Program-made: the position numbers and the translations under genes
In this document: positions 10,054-20,759 of the stretch, one piece after another
How the letters are laid out: each line of letters begins with the position of its first letter
Position numbering within the stretch: position 1 is the stretch's first letter
From: Lunularia cruciata
Taxonomy: Eukaryota; Streptophyta; Marchantiopsida; Lunulariales; Lunulariaceae
NCBI GenBank assembly: GCA_948567375.1
Contig: OX419759.1
Location: forward strand, 36,929,493-36,993,492
Reading direction: 5' to 3'
Length of the DNA stretch: 64,000 nucleotides
Notes under the pieces: generated by a model
Told to the model about the DNA's origin: nothing
The model's input: only the letters and a program-made list of their open reading frames with translations
Databases searched by the model: none

Positions 10054-11415
10054 ATATAAGGAGCTTCCCAAAATATTCCCTCTAGTATAACCTATTTGAC
10101 CAATTAGATAGGACAAGGACCAACATGTCACTCATCCAAACATCTAATCTAAGGGTGGAGCTCATTGACATATCATCAATCCATGTATTTGACCCAAGGG
10201 TGGAGCTTCCTTTGAGGGGATCCTCTTTGTTATATAAAATAGAGAAGATGCTCCTTTTAGGCATTGAGGTATTGAGTGTGAAGCTTGTGTTTTCTCTTGT
10301 ATCTCTTCTTGGAGATTTCTCCTATCTTTGGAGTATTACAATGGTATTAGAGCATGTATTTTAATCCAAGAGAGTAGATCACTCCTCTTGGAAGAAAACA
10401 AGCTACTGAAATTGAGTAATATTGAGGAGAGAAACCATAGTGTAATTGTTAGATTTGGGGGTGCTTTAGAGAGTGGATGGGATGGAGGCGCTTGGAGGAA
10501 AAATTTCTACACCCAACTTTCTATTCTTGAATCCATTCCACATCAAGATTATGTATATCAAGCATGAGCAAACAAGAGTATCTCTTGTTTATCATTTTGG
10601 AGCAAAGTTCATGGACAGAGTGATGAATTCATCAAACCCAATGATTCTACCTATGGTGGTATAGATAAAGAGTGAGATTTGACCATCTACATTATGTTAT
10701 GATGTTATGGATCTAAATATACCACATCCTCCCCTTGTCAACATGCAAGTACAAATCTATTATATGGTTAGACCAAAAGTGATGTTTAGGGATTTTGTAG
10801 TCTGCAATTTTGGCAAGGAATATTATCAATAAGTGATAACCTCTGAGGTCCTAATGGTAGTCCCAATAGTTCATACTCTCTCTTGAGTGATCATATTAAC
10901 ATTCTATTGAAGTAGGAAGAAGCAATTGAACATTGGCCATGTCTAGAAATCATGGATCTACAATTGCAAGAGTTGATGCAAGGAATGCATGGGATGTTGA
11001 ACAAGTTCAGGGAGATCAAGATGCCAATGGAGGAAATGCAAAATAAAGTACATAACTTCCAGAATGATCAAGTAATGCAAGAAGGGGAATTGTCTCAACA
11101 ACAAGCACCAACAATCAAAGTACTTGGAGAGTCACTCATGCCAATGACATCGATGCCAATCAACAACCAAGGTACATTGTTACTACAAATGAAGAAGACA
11201 TGCAACATTGAGCCTAACAATGGACAGCATTCCATGAAGGTAGTGAAAATTGGATTTCAAGAATGAATTGATACCTTCATTTGTTTACAACTGAGATAAC
11301 TAACCATTCTACATGCATGTTTGTGTGTGGGTACTTGACCAATAAAGCCCTCACATGATATGATCTTTAGAAAAGATCATTACTAGTAGAAAGAAGAGAG
11401 GTCACTTGGATAGCC
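10054..11415 (+). mobile_element. Chromovirus fragment C1b, AT-shifted
   Basis: A second family C fragment: the last third of an LTR (to about 10340, ending GGAGTATTACA), a primer-binding site mutated to TGGTATTAGAGC, remnants of both leader ORFs and the start of gag (MDLQLQELMQGMHGML at 10952). It ends at 11415 against the 3' LTR of A-II. Compared with C1, many C positions read T and many G positions read A, so it is older and heavily affected by transitions. No intact protein. Confidence 0.82.
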
Positions 11416-12107
11416 TGTGGGCCGGCCTGTCTCTCACTCAAGATGAACCTCTGATGGCTATTATGGTAGCGCACCATGGACTAAGAAGGCAAAGAATCAC
11501 AACTCCATCATACTCCTCCAAGGCTAACACTCCAAGACTCAAGACATTGCTCACTAGAGAACTCAATGAGAGAGAGATAGTTGCAAATGAAAGGATGATG
11601 AGTACCTCCTCACCCCTTGTTTATATACTTGTGAAATAGTTACGTACCAAAGTTACTAATTACCGTAGTAACTCAAGTTACTAGACTAAAAGTCAAGTAA
11701 AGTCAAAAAGTAGAAAGGAATATCCATTCACATGGGCATATTCTCCTAAGCATGTGGTCTTATCTTGACCCAACCACTAAGTCAAGGATTCCTTCACATG
11801 GGTTATCCTTGGACTAAAGAAGAATCCAAAACAAAAAGGCTTGCGGGCCCAAGAGTTCTCAACTCTTTCCTCAAAGCCAAACACCTAGGAATAATACCAA
11901 GTCAACACACTAAAGTCCAAAATAGTGGTGCTCATCTTTTCTACTTCCTCTAAAGTAAGGTCCCATCTATCTTAGCTATGACTAACTTTAGCTAACCATG
12001 ACTAATATAGAACCATCCTTTATCTCTATATAAATAATATCTCTTAAGTACTTGTAATACCAAGCTAAATATCACAATACCATACACATGCACAAATGAG
12101 TGTTACA
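11416..12107 (-). repeat. A-II 3' LTR
   Basis: 692-bp LTR, read on the minus strand from TGTAACACTC at 12107 to the GGCC(C)ACA end at 11416. It is adjacent to the polypurine tract (minus strand GGGGGTAAA, 12108-12118) that primes plus-strand DNA synthesis. Confidence 0.92.
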
Positions 12108-12126
12108 TTTACCCCCAGACTAAGTT

Positions 12127-12148
12127 TTCACTTTGTCCTCAAAGTGAA
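12127..12148 (-). other. Conserved hairpin between IN stop and polypurine tract (A-II)
   Basis: A perfect 9-bp inverted repeat (arms TTCACTTTG and CAAAGTGAA, 4-base loop) between the end of integrase and the polypurine tract. The same hairpin lies at 20731-20752, 28190-28211 and 43278-43299 in the other A copies that reach this region. Confidence 0.7.
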
Positions 12149-12155
12149 GGTCTCT

Positions 12156-13330
12156 CTACCTTCTATGGTACATCTTCAACTTATCATGGTTAATCCTATC
12201 AAAGTGTCTTCCTCCCAACTCCTTGAGATCATAGGTGTAATTTCCCCACACCTTCTCCACTATGAAAGGTCCAAAGTACTTAGGCAAAAACTTCTTTTGC
12301 ACTCTCTTGAATCGAATGGAATCAAACAACATTACCCAATCACCTTCTTTGAAAGTCTCCACCTTCTTCTTGCCTTGCCTCTTGTCATAGCTCTCCTTTT
12401 GTTTCCTTTGGGCTTGCTCCACTCCAACCATAGCAACTGCTCTTGCCTCTTCCAACTCCATGAGTTGATCCTTCCTTGACTTCTCTACATCACCTCCTTG
12501 TGCTTTCTTCAATCTCCTATGAATGCTTTGGAAGGTAGGAAGATCAAAGTGAATAGGTAAGGTAGAGTCAATACCATACACCAATTGAAATGGAGAATAT
12601 CCGGTGGAAGTCTTCATGGTTGTCCTATACTCCCACAAAACTACATGAATCCTCTTGTCCCAATGATGTTTAGCCCCCTCTATTTCTGCATCTTTGGCCA
12701 ACATCATGCACAAGGTCTGATTGGTTCTCTCTGCCAAGCCATTGGAATTTGGCTTAAAGGATGTAGTTACTCTATGTGTGATAGAGAAATGTCGTAGCAT
12801 GGTTGTAGTAATGCTTCTTGTAGACTCTCCTCCTCTATCAAAAACCAACTCCAAAGGGCATCCAAACCTAGTGATAATGTGTTCATAGAGAAATCTACCC
12901 ACTTCATCTTCATTCTTGTCCCTCAATGGTCTAGCCTCAACCCACTTGGTAAGGTAATCAGTAACTACCAGAATGTACCGATTGTTCCTTGGGGTTCTAT
13001 TGAGAGGACCTACAAAATCAATTCCCCACTTCTCAAAAGGTCCTAGCAATAAAATTGATCTAAGTTGTGGATTGGATGTAGACTTTCTAGCAAAAGCCTA
13101 ACAAACATGACAAGTTTTGCAATAATCAAGACAATCCTTGAAAATCCCTCTCCAATGGTTACCTGCAGCTAGAATCTTGAAAGCAGTCACCTTTCTTGCA
13201 AAGTGTCCTCCACATACTAAACCTTCATGAAAATTCTTTATGAGTAGGATAGACTCTTCTTTACCCACTTTTTTTCAAAGGAGACCATCTGCTCCTTGGT
13301 GAAAAAGAATATCCTCCACCATTGTGTAAG
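12156..13330 (-). pseudogene. A-II integrase
   Basis: Integrase of family A. The main open stretch (13049-12156, 297 residues) contains the DDE core: Asp in GIDFVGPLNR, Asp in ELVFDRGGES, and Glu in GLAERTNQTL; then the C-terminal part with a GPF-like segment (FLPKYFGPFIVEKVWG) and an end at KLKMYHRR. The HHCC zinc domain to the right (13050-13330) is broken by stops. No chromodomain follows, so family A is not a chromovirus. Normally it would insert the cDNA into chromosomes. Inactive because the N-terminal domain is disrupted. Confidence 0.85.
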
Positions 13331-13331
13331 G

Positions 13332-13960
13332 TCAAGATCTTGCTGCAAGGGCCTTCCTCTCCCTAGCATGCATCCCTTTTGGATAGTCACCTCTTGTCAC
13401 AAAATCCACAATCTCCTTGTTCTCCATTGGAACCTCTTGAGTGATTGAGATTATCATGAGGTCCTCATCTGAGAAGGAATCATCCACTGGCTCATCTCCA
13501 TCATGATCATAGGCTCTAGATAACAAATCTGCCTTTGCATGTTTCTTTCGTGGCCTATCCTCATTGGTGTAGCCATACTCAGACAAGAGTATCATCCACC
13601 TTGCTAGTCTCCCTTCAACATTAGGCTTGTTGAAGATGTACTTCAAAGCCTTGTGATCTGTGACAATGGTGGCTTTCCCTCCAACAAGTAATGTCTAAAC
13701 TTCTTGAGACCAAAGATCACTGCCAACCCTTCTCTCTCCGTGACAGAGTAGTTCTTCTCTGCTAAAACCATCTGCCTACTAGCATAAGCTATTGGATGAT
13801 CATGCCCATCTTGGTGTAATTGACTAAGAGTGCATCCTATAGCTACACTAGAAGCATCAGTGTAGAGGATGAAAGGCTTACTCCAATCAGGTTAAGCAAG
13901 AAGTGGAGCTACAACAAGGGATTTCTTGAGCTCCTCAAAAGCTTTGAGAGCCTCCTTGTC
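13332..13960 (-). pseudogene. A-II RNase H
   Basis: RNase H domain and linker to integrase. Visible: KYIFNKPNVEGRLARWMILL, the typical end DRPRKKHAKADLLSRA, and an acidic linker (HDGDEPVDDSFSDEDL). The right half (13650-13960) is frameshifted. It would degrade the RNA strand of the hybrid during reverse transcription. Confidence 0.78.
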
Positions 13961-16021
13961 TTACAAAATCACCATGTAATCTACACTCTTCTTCATGTAG
14001 ATGGTCAATGCATAAGCCTTGTTGGAAAATGAGAAGATGAACCTCCTAAAGTACCTAACCATCCCCAAGAATTGGCGTAACTTTGTCAAGCTTGAAGGGA
14101 ATGGAAGGTCTGAGATTTTCCTCACCTTTTGAGGATCAACTACTTTTCCATCCTTGGAGATGATGTGCCCCAAAAGTAGACCTTCTTCACATCCAAAAAT
14201 GCACTTCTCTAGGTTGAGTGATGCATTTGCCTCATCCAAGCGTTGCAAGACTTTGATTAGGTGCTCAAAGTGCTCCTCCTTGCTCCCATAGATACAAAAG
14301 TCATCAATGAAGTCTCTCACAAATTTCCCAACGAAATGTTTAAATACCTTGTTCATAAACCGTTGGAATGTGGCTGGAGCATTGCAAAGCCCAAAAGGCA
14401 TGACCTTGAAAGTGTAAGTTCCCCAAGGTGTGGTGAATGTGGTGAGTTGTTGATGCTCTCGTGCAATCTTGATTTGGTTGTATCTACTATAACCATCTCC
14501 AAAACTATACCTCTCATGACCTGCAACCTCCTCCAAGATCTCATCAATGAGTGGCAATGGATAGTAGTCCTTCTTGGTAACGACATTGAGCTTCTTGTAA
14601 TCCACACATACCCAAAGCTTGCCATTCTTTTTCTTCACAATGACAATAGGAGACACCCATTCTGAATTGTCCACCTCAAAGATAAATCCAGCCTCCTTGA
14701 GCTTATCAATCTCCTCCTTCACAACCAAAGATATTGATGGGCTAATGCAACGTTGCTTTTGGCGGATTGGTCTTGCATGTGACTCCACCTCTATCTTGTG
14801 CTCCTCCAAGGTGACTTCCTTCAAATCCTTGTAGCTAAAAGCAAACACATGGATGAACTTGTGGAAAATCTCCTCAAATCTCACCTTCTCCTCCTTGGTA
14901 ACATTGGGGCCATACTTGAGGGTAGCTAACCTTCTCTCTACCTCCTCAAGTGTCAATGGGGATTTGTCTGGGTCCTTCAAAACCTCTGGCTTAGGTGCAA
15001 AATCCATAGCACACAAGGGATACACATCTGAATCAGATTCAGATTCATCCTCCTCCATGGAAGTTTCCTCCTCCATGCTTGTGTCCACACCTGAAGCTCC
15101 TTCTTCAGAATCCGATTTCCAATAATCAGAAGATGGTGTATCTGAATGTGAAGTGTTGGTGGTGCTAGTCATAGGAACAGTGACTCTTTTGTTTGATGGC
15201 CCAATCCTCAAGTACCGTTTGTGCCATTGATCAGTTGTGCGTGCTGCTCTCAACCATGGCCTCCCAAGAAGTAAGTCATAGCTTGAATCCTGCAAGAATT
15301 GGAAAGTCATGAGATTTTGAACTCCCATAACGGAAACTACCACTTTATCCATCACCCAAAGTGGTCGAACTTGTTGCTTGTTTGCCATGCTTACCACAAA
15401 TGTTGAAGGTCTTGAGGATATCATACCCAACTTCTTCATCAACCTTTCTAACATGGCATTCACTGCTGATCCTCCATTAACCAATGCATCCTTGATGTTG
15501 TGACCATTCACTCTCACATCAATCTTGGAGGCATATTCACAAGCCTCCCATGGTGCTGGCTTGGCATCCACCACCCCCATGGATACTGGAGCTTTTGCCT
15601 TCTTCTTCTTATTGCTCCTTGTAGAACTCAAACCACCTCTAAGCTCCTCTCTTAAGGAAGGGTTCAAAGCAATCAATTGGCCCACTGTGATGTTAGCCTT
15701 GTGACTACCAACATCTTCCAATACATTGTAGTTCAATTGTTGCTTTGAAATCAAGAAATCCTCCATCCCCAACTTCTTCCTTGGAGTCTTTGTTGTTGAT
15801 GGTGTTGAGGTGTGAGTGCTCCTAGTAGACATGGGAGTATCCTTGCTTGGGGTAAATCCTTGAGAAGAGTGAACAGCCTCTGCAAAACGAGCTCTCGTCT
15901 TCTCTTGTGCCAAAAGCTCCGAATTAAGACTCTTGGAGTTTGAGCACTCTCCCTTCTTATACTTGCTCTCCACCACATCTATGGATGCTATCCCCTTACC
16001 TTTGTTTGGATTAGGAGCCAC
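13961..16021 (-). CDS. A-II Gag C-terminus, protease and reverse transcriptase (open 686 codons)
   Basis: The longest open pol frame in the nest. In order: Gag tail (MAPNPNKGKGIASIDVV), protease (ALVNGGSAVNAM; the catalytic Asp codon is mutated to Asn in this copy), acidic linker (EEDESESDSDVYPLCAMDF), then RT with KKKNGKLWVCVDYKKLN, the first catalytic Asp in FGDGYSRYNQIKIA, and the YxDD equivalent FIDDFCIYG. That gag tail, PR and RT share one frame shows that family A makes a single Gag-Pol polyprotein. The frame ends shortly after the RT thumb (KSVDYMVIL). The protease mutation and the broken parts on both sides make the copy inactive. Confidence 0.82.
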   Translation of the reverse strand: MAPNPNKGKGIASIDVVESKYKKGECSNSKSLNSELLAQEKTRARFAEAVHSSQGFTPSKDTPMSTRSTHTSTPSTTKTPRKKLGMEDFLISKQQLNYNVLEDVGSHKANITVGQLIALNPSLREELRGGLSSTRSNKKKKAKAPVSMGVVDAKPAPWEACEYASKIDVRVNGHNIKDALVNGGSAVNAMLERLMKKLGMISSRPSTFVVSMANKQQVRPLWVMDKVVVSVMGVQNLMTFQFLQDSSYDLLLGRPWLRAARTTDQWHKRYLRIGPSNKRVTVPMTSTTNTSHSDTPSSDYWKSDSEEGASGVDTSMEEETSMEEDESESDSDVYPLCAMDFAPKPEVLKDPDKSPLTLEEVERRLATLKYGPNVTKEEKVRFEEIFHKFIHVFAFSYKDLKEVTLEEHKIEVESHARPIRQKQRCISPSISLVVKEEIDKLKEAGFIFEVDNSEWVSPIVIVKKKNGKLWVCVDYKKLNVVTKKDYYPLPLIDEILEEVAGHERYSFGDGYSRYNQIKIAREHQQLTTFTTPWGTYTFKVMPFGLCNAPATFQRFMNKVFKHFVGKFVRDFIDDFCIYGSKEEHFEHLIKVLQRLDEANASLNLEKCIFGCEEGLLLGHIISKDGKVVDPQKVRKISDLPFPSSLTKLRQFLGMVRYFRRFIFSFSNKAYALTIYMKKSVDYMVIL

Positions 16022-16979
16022 TTGGGTTTCACTACCACCCTCTTTCCCTCTATTGGCTCCCTCATAACCCCTTCCTCCATGGTAAGTGGAATTTGGGCAA
16101 TTCCTTTGGATATGGCCTCTTCCTCCACAACCAAAACAATTTCTATCATTGAAATTGTTGGCTGGTTGGCCTCCTCTATATGGATAAATTCCATAACTCC
16201 TAGGCTCTCCTTACATTCTGATCCACCTCTCTCTTCTCCCATAGTTGCACCACATTGATCTTGAGATCCGCAAGTTGTTCTGTGATTGTTTGAAGTGGAT
16301 CTTTTGGTGGAGGTGCAAGAACTAGAGCAACCACTACTTGTGGTGCAACCCTTGCCACCAAAGTATCAGAAGTTCCACCATACTTGTAGCCTTGAGGAGG
16401 ATGCACAACCTCCTTCACCACCAAATCACTCTCATCCCCTTCCAAACTCTCCTCCATACAAATTGCAATCTTGATAGCTTCAACCTTGGAAGAAGGTTTC
16501 TCATATCTCACCTTGCTTCTAATTTGTGGTCTCAACCCTCCCACAAAATTCTTGGTGAGCATGGCCCCTATTCCAATCATTGTAGTCTCCACATCATCCC
16601 CACCCTTCCTCAACACAATGCGAAATCTGGACTCCAAGTTTTCCACTCTTTCCACATAGACTCTCACTTTCTCTCCATCTCCTTGCTTGAGAAATGTAAC
16701 CTCACTCATCAATCTCTCATAACTCTCATTAGGAAGAAAGTTCTCAATGAGTGCTGAAGTCAAAGTCTCCCAAGACTCCTCTTCCTCATCTCTCCTCTGT
16801 CTCTTTTGGTATTCTGACTCATACCATGTAAGTGCTGCATCCTCAAATAAATCTGGTAATATTGAGGCCCTCTCATTCTTCCTCCTCTCATTGTTTCCTA
16901 TGCAAGCTCTCTTGAAGTCTCTCACCAAGGCCTCCACATCTTCTCCATCCTTGCCAAAGAAAACCGGAAGTTTCCACAT
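16022..16979 (-). pseudogene. A-II Gag, N-terminal and knuckle region
   Basis: Gag starts at 16979 (MWKLPVFFGKDGEDVEAL) and reads to about 16200, where a small deletion after VDQNVRRA shifts the frame. The CCHC knuckle (CFGCGGRGHIQRNC) then follows in another frame, decoded by the mostly open stretch 16022-16200, before the frame of 16021 resumes. Capsid-like segments ALTWYESEYQ and FLKQGDGEKVRVYVERV are clear. Confidence 0.83.
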
Positions 16980-17205
16980 CTTAACCTCTCACTATCTTTC
17001 TTTCTCTCAATTTTTTTTTCTTTTCTCTCACTCTATTACTAATAGAGTATATATATGAATAACACCATCTGAGAATAATCCACTCTAGGGAACACAAAAG
17101 GTTCAGGTTGCTCCAAGATTTCCATAGCAACATCAAATCCTAGAGTGCATATTAATCTAACTCTCATGGATAGTTTATCCATAAGTTGAAAGATTATCTC
17201 CATCA

Positions 17206-17679
17206 CTAATCTTGAGAACTAGCTGATGAAGGTGGTAGTATTTCTGTAGCTGTTCTTATACTCTCTCCAAGATCTTTCACCAAAGTCTCCAAAAGTGCTT
17301 TTACTCCACTACACTCATGTCCTTTTGGAAGTCCTTCCACTCCACAAACCTCACACAACTCCTTGGTCTTAGATCTTCTCCCTCCAAATCTTGGTGAAGA
17401 AGGTCCAACATGCAAACCCAAGTCAAGTAAACCTCTCCTTTCCCTCAATCTCTTGGTCTCAAAGGTCAATGGATATGAATTTGCCTTATGTCCCTTCTCT
17501 CCACATAGAAAGCACTTAGACTCACTCTTTCCTCCAAGTGGTGTAGGTTTTCGGATCCTCTCAACACTCTCTTCAAATTCTATTGTAAACTCTCTTTTCC
17601 TCAAATCCACCCCTACAATCACCTCAAACCCTTGAGGAACCTTGTATAATCTCAATTTCCACTCTTGATGACCTTCCAT
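17206..17679 (-). CDS. A-II extra zinc-knuckle ORF upstream of gag
   Basis: 157 residues, start MEGHQEWKLRLYKVPQGF, stop about 225 bases before gag. The first 60 residues (FEVIVGVDLRKREFTIEFEE) are followed by a CCHC knuckle, here CFLCGEKGHKANSY with the last Cys changed to Tyr. A second Cys/His cluster follows (CEVCGVEGLPKGHEC). The domain order weakly recalls the DUF4283/zf-CCHC_4 arrangement of plant retroelement ORFs. Likely role: nucleic-acid binding or an accessory to Gag. Copies with the intact knuckle are at 26028-26501 and 33520-34005. Confidence 0.65.
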   Translation of the reverse strand: MEGHQEWKLRLYKVPQGFEVIVGVDLRKREFTIEFEESVERIRKPTPLGGKSESKCFLCGEKGHKANSYPLTFETKRLRERRGLLDLGLHVGPSSPRFGGRRSKTKELCEVCGVEGLPKGHECSGVKALLETLVKDLGESIRTATEILPPSSASSQD

Positions 17680-18061
17680 GTTCCCAAGATGAATCTAAAC
17701 ACTCAAACATGCTTTTTGTTGATCTCAAACTCCTCATGCATGAGATCTCCACTCTGCAAAATTGACCCTTCCTCACAATGTCACTCAAATCTCCGAACCA
17801 GTATGTCACAGTCCTTCTGAAATTTTGCACACTTGATCAAAACTCTAGGACGTCCCTCCTTGCAAAATTTCAGATCTTTTCATCAAGCCATTTGGCCTAG
17901 ACACCTTTCTATTCAGCACATATATTTCAGATTTGGTCTCAAAACCACCCCACTCACTTCAAAAACTCATAACTACCTGCGCAAGAAAAATCTTTCTCTA
18001 ATTTTTGTGGCAGCAGGTAGGATACAATGCACTCAATTGTCTTGGAAATTTTCAGGACAAT

Positions 18062-18298
18062 TCACTGAAAATTGAAGAAATGGCAGACTCTGTACAATTT
18101 TCCAGAGAGCATGCAGTTGCGGGAGCACTTTACCCTATCAACTTTCAAAACTTCTAGCCTAGTGCGCATAGTAGTTCTCACAATAATTTCAAGTGCACTT
18201 ACTGATAAATAACCCAAGCTATCATGTGTAGAAATTTCAAGTTCAGATGTCAAACTTGAGATTTTGCCCAAAATCACCTTAATCCTCAAAATCTGCAA
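18062..18298 (-). CDS. A-II small leader ORF
   Basis: 78-codon ORF of the family A leader (ISTHDSLGYLSVSALEIIVR). Homologous ORFs are at 6864-7091, 25419-25646 and 34388-34579. Function unknown; possibly part of a once longer leader protein. The family leader module further right (18340-18520) is broken here. Confidence 0.4.
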   Translation of the reverse strand: MQILRIKVILGKISSLTSELEISTHDSLGYLSVSALEIIVRTTMRTRLEVLKVDRVKCSRNCMLSGKLYRVCHFFNFQ

Positions 18299-18538
18299 TC
18301 CACCTCACACAATCTCTCCAATTCCTCTCATGTGTACAAGATGTACAAAATCACCTCAAAGACATCATAATGAACTACAGGGTATACAAATGGATCTTGG
18401 TTCTCTAACATAAGTTTAGCCTCCTCCTCTTCTAATGTCCTCTCCAAGTGAGCTCTCATAGCCTCCTTCTACCTAATGTAGAATTGAACGCGAAACATTA
18501 TCTTGCATTCTAGAGAGGTCCTGGAAACAAACCAAAAA

Positions 18539-19230
18539 TGTGAGCCGGCCTTTCTCTCACTCAAGATGAACCTTTGATGGCTACTATGGTAGCGCACCAT
18601 GGACTAAGAAGGCAAGGAACCCCAACTCCATCATACTCCTCCAAGGCTAACACTCCAAGACTCAAGACATTGCTCACTAGAGAACTCAATGAGAGATAGA
18701 TAGTTGCAAATGAAAGGATGATGAGTACCTCCTCACCCCTTGTTTATATACTTGTGAAATAGTTACGTACCAAAGTTACTAATTACCATAGTAACTCAAG
18801 TTACTAGACTAAAAGTCAAGTAAAGTCAAAAAGTAGAAAGGAATATCCATTCACAAGGGCATATTCCCCTAAGCATGTGGTCTTATCTTGACCCAACCAC
18901 TAAGTCAAGGATTCCTTCACATGGGCTATCCTTGGACTAAAGAAGAATCCAAAACAAAAAGTTTTGCGAGCCCAAGAATTCTCAACTCTTTCCTCAAAGC
19001 CAAACACCTAGGAATAATACCAAGTCAACACACTAAAATCCAAAATAGTGGTGCTCATCTTTTCTACTTCCTCTAAAGTAAAGTCCCCTCTATCTTAGCT
19101 ATGACTAACTTTAGCTAACCAAGACTAATATAGAACCATACTTTATTTCTATATAAATAATATCTCTTAAGTACTTGTAATACCAAGCTAAATATCACAA
19201 TACCACAAGCATGCACAAATGGGTGTTACA
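18539..19230 (-). repeat. A-II 5' LTR
   Basis: 692-bp LTR, TGTAACACCC at 19230 to GGCTCACA at 18539. The adjacent primer-binding site (about 18517-18534) is a mutated form of the tRNA-Glu site seen intact in A3. Confidence 0.92.
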
Positions 19231-20019
19231 TGTCTTATCTGGTTGGTCAAACAAGCTTTGACCGGAGGGAATCTTCTTGTAGGAATCTCAGAATCACATG
19301 GGTGAGGTATAGTTGGAAAGCTCTTGATGAGACAAATCAGGGAGGAGGGAAGGCAAGCCATTCTTGATTTGGGGGGGAGGTTGGCACATTTTTGAGGCCT
19401 AATTCATCCGTTTAGGCCTCCAAAATTGCCTTCAAAGATTTCAAGCATATTTTGGTTCCAACTCTATTTGTAGAAGTACTCTTTTGGTGATACCTCTTTC
19501 TGATCTATTTAGTCCATCATATGTTACATCCTTCCAGATGTTACCAACCCAATTCTCATCTTCAAATCATATGTCTAGCTATTGGTTCTAAGGTTTTCAA
19601 ATCTATTTTGGTTTTTTGCCCTATTTGTAGAAGTATCCTTTTGGTGATACTTCTATCTGATCTACTTTGACCATCATGTATAACATCATTCCAAATGTTA
19701 CCAAACCAAATTTCTCATCTAGATCATATGGCTAGCTCTTGGTATTACAAACCTCCCTCCTTTTAAGACACAATGTCCTCGTTGTGCAACTATTGCTCAA
19801 ATGCTTGCACCAACACCGGTGCATGTGTCAAATTGGTAGTGGGTTCCCATGTTGTTTCAAAGAGGGGGTTACCTTTCTATTGGACAAGATAATCCACCCA
19901 TGGATGACAAGTACCACGCATGCATTTTTGGAGAATACGCTCCACTTCATTTTCCTCGTTGCCATCAACAAGTGTCGGACAAGGTCAAATGTCTTGTGTA
20001 GAATGACCCAAGCTTGATC
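19231..20019 (-). mobile_element. Family C 3' end: chromodomain, polypurine tract, partial LTR
   Basis: Minus-strand 3' end of a chromovirus. At 19760-20019 the strand encodes a chromodomain-like tail (EVERILQKCM, then YLVQ, KGNPLFETTWEP), with stops. The polypurine tract AAAAGGAGGGAGG lies at 19750-19762, and the LTR starts TGTAATACC at 19747 and is cut at 19231 by the A-II LTR. The cut at 20019 ends in GATC, the same bases that start the truncated C2 element at 35558. This fragment and C2 are therefore probably two parts of one C element. Confidence 0.8.
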
Positions 20020-20711
20020 TGTGAGCCAGCCTGTCTCTCACTCAGGTGAACCTCTAATGGCTACTATGCTAGCGCACCATGGACTAAGAAGGCAAGGAAT
20101 CTCAACTCCATCATACTCCTCCAAGGCTAACACTCCAAGACTCAAGACATTGCTCACTAGAGAACTCAATGAGAGAGAGATAGTTGTAAATGAAAGGATG
20201 ATGAGTACCTCCTCACCCCTTGTTTATATACTTGTGAAATAGTTACGTACCAAAGTTACTAATTACCATAGTAACTCAAGTTACTAGACTAAAAGTCAAG
20301 TAAAGTTAAAAAGTAGAAAGGAATATCCATTCACAAGGGCATATTCCCCTAAGCATGTGGTCTTTATCTTGACCCAACCACTAAGTCAAGGATTCCTTCA
20401 CATGGGCTATCCTTGGACTAAAGAAGAATCCAAAACAAAAAGGCTTGCGGGCCCAAGAATTCTCAATTCTTTCTTCAAAGCCAAACACCTAGGAATAATA
20501 CCAAGTCAACACACTAAAGTCCAAAATAGTGGTGCTCATCTTTTCTACTTCCTCTAAAGTAAGGTCCCCTCTATCTTAGCTACGACTAACTTTAGCTAAC
20601 CATGACTAATAAAGAACCATCCTTTATCTCTATATAAATAAAATCTCTTAAGTACTTGTAATACCAACCTAAATATCACAATACCACACACATGCACAAA
20701 TGAGTGTTACA
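20020..20711 (-). repeat. A2 3' LTR
   Basis: 692-bp family A LTR, from TGTAACACTC at 20711 to the GGCTCACA end at 20020. The polypurine tract (GGGGGTAAA on the minus strand) is at 20712-20722 and the conserved hairpin at 20731-20752. Confidence 0.92.
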
Positions 20712-20759
20712 TTTACCCCCAGACTAAGTTTTCACTTTGTCCTCAAAGTGAAGGTCTCT

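Larger units (their letters stand above)
11416..19230 (-). mobile_element. Gypsy element A-II, both LTRs
   Basis: Nearly complete family A element, 7815 bp. From right to left: 5' LTR 18539-19230, primer-binding site, leader, small ORFs, zinc-knuckle ORF, gag, PR, RT, RH, IN, hairpin, polypurine tract, 3' LTR 11416-12107. Both LTRs are 692 bp. The flanking bases (TAGCC left, TGTCT right) do not match, so no target-site duplication is visible. The left flank is C1b gag and the right flank is a C LTR in the opposite orientation, which points to a rearranged junction. Confidence 0.92.

Noticed and set aside
16338-16757. Long ORFs opposite to gag, RT and integrase of the A elements
   Set aside because: They mirror the coding strand, shift with its frameshifts and show no protein family; shadow frames.
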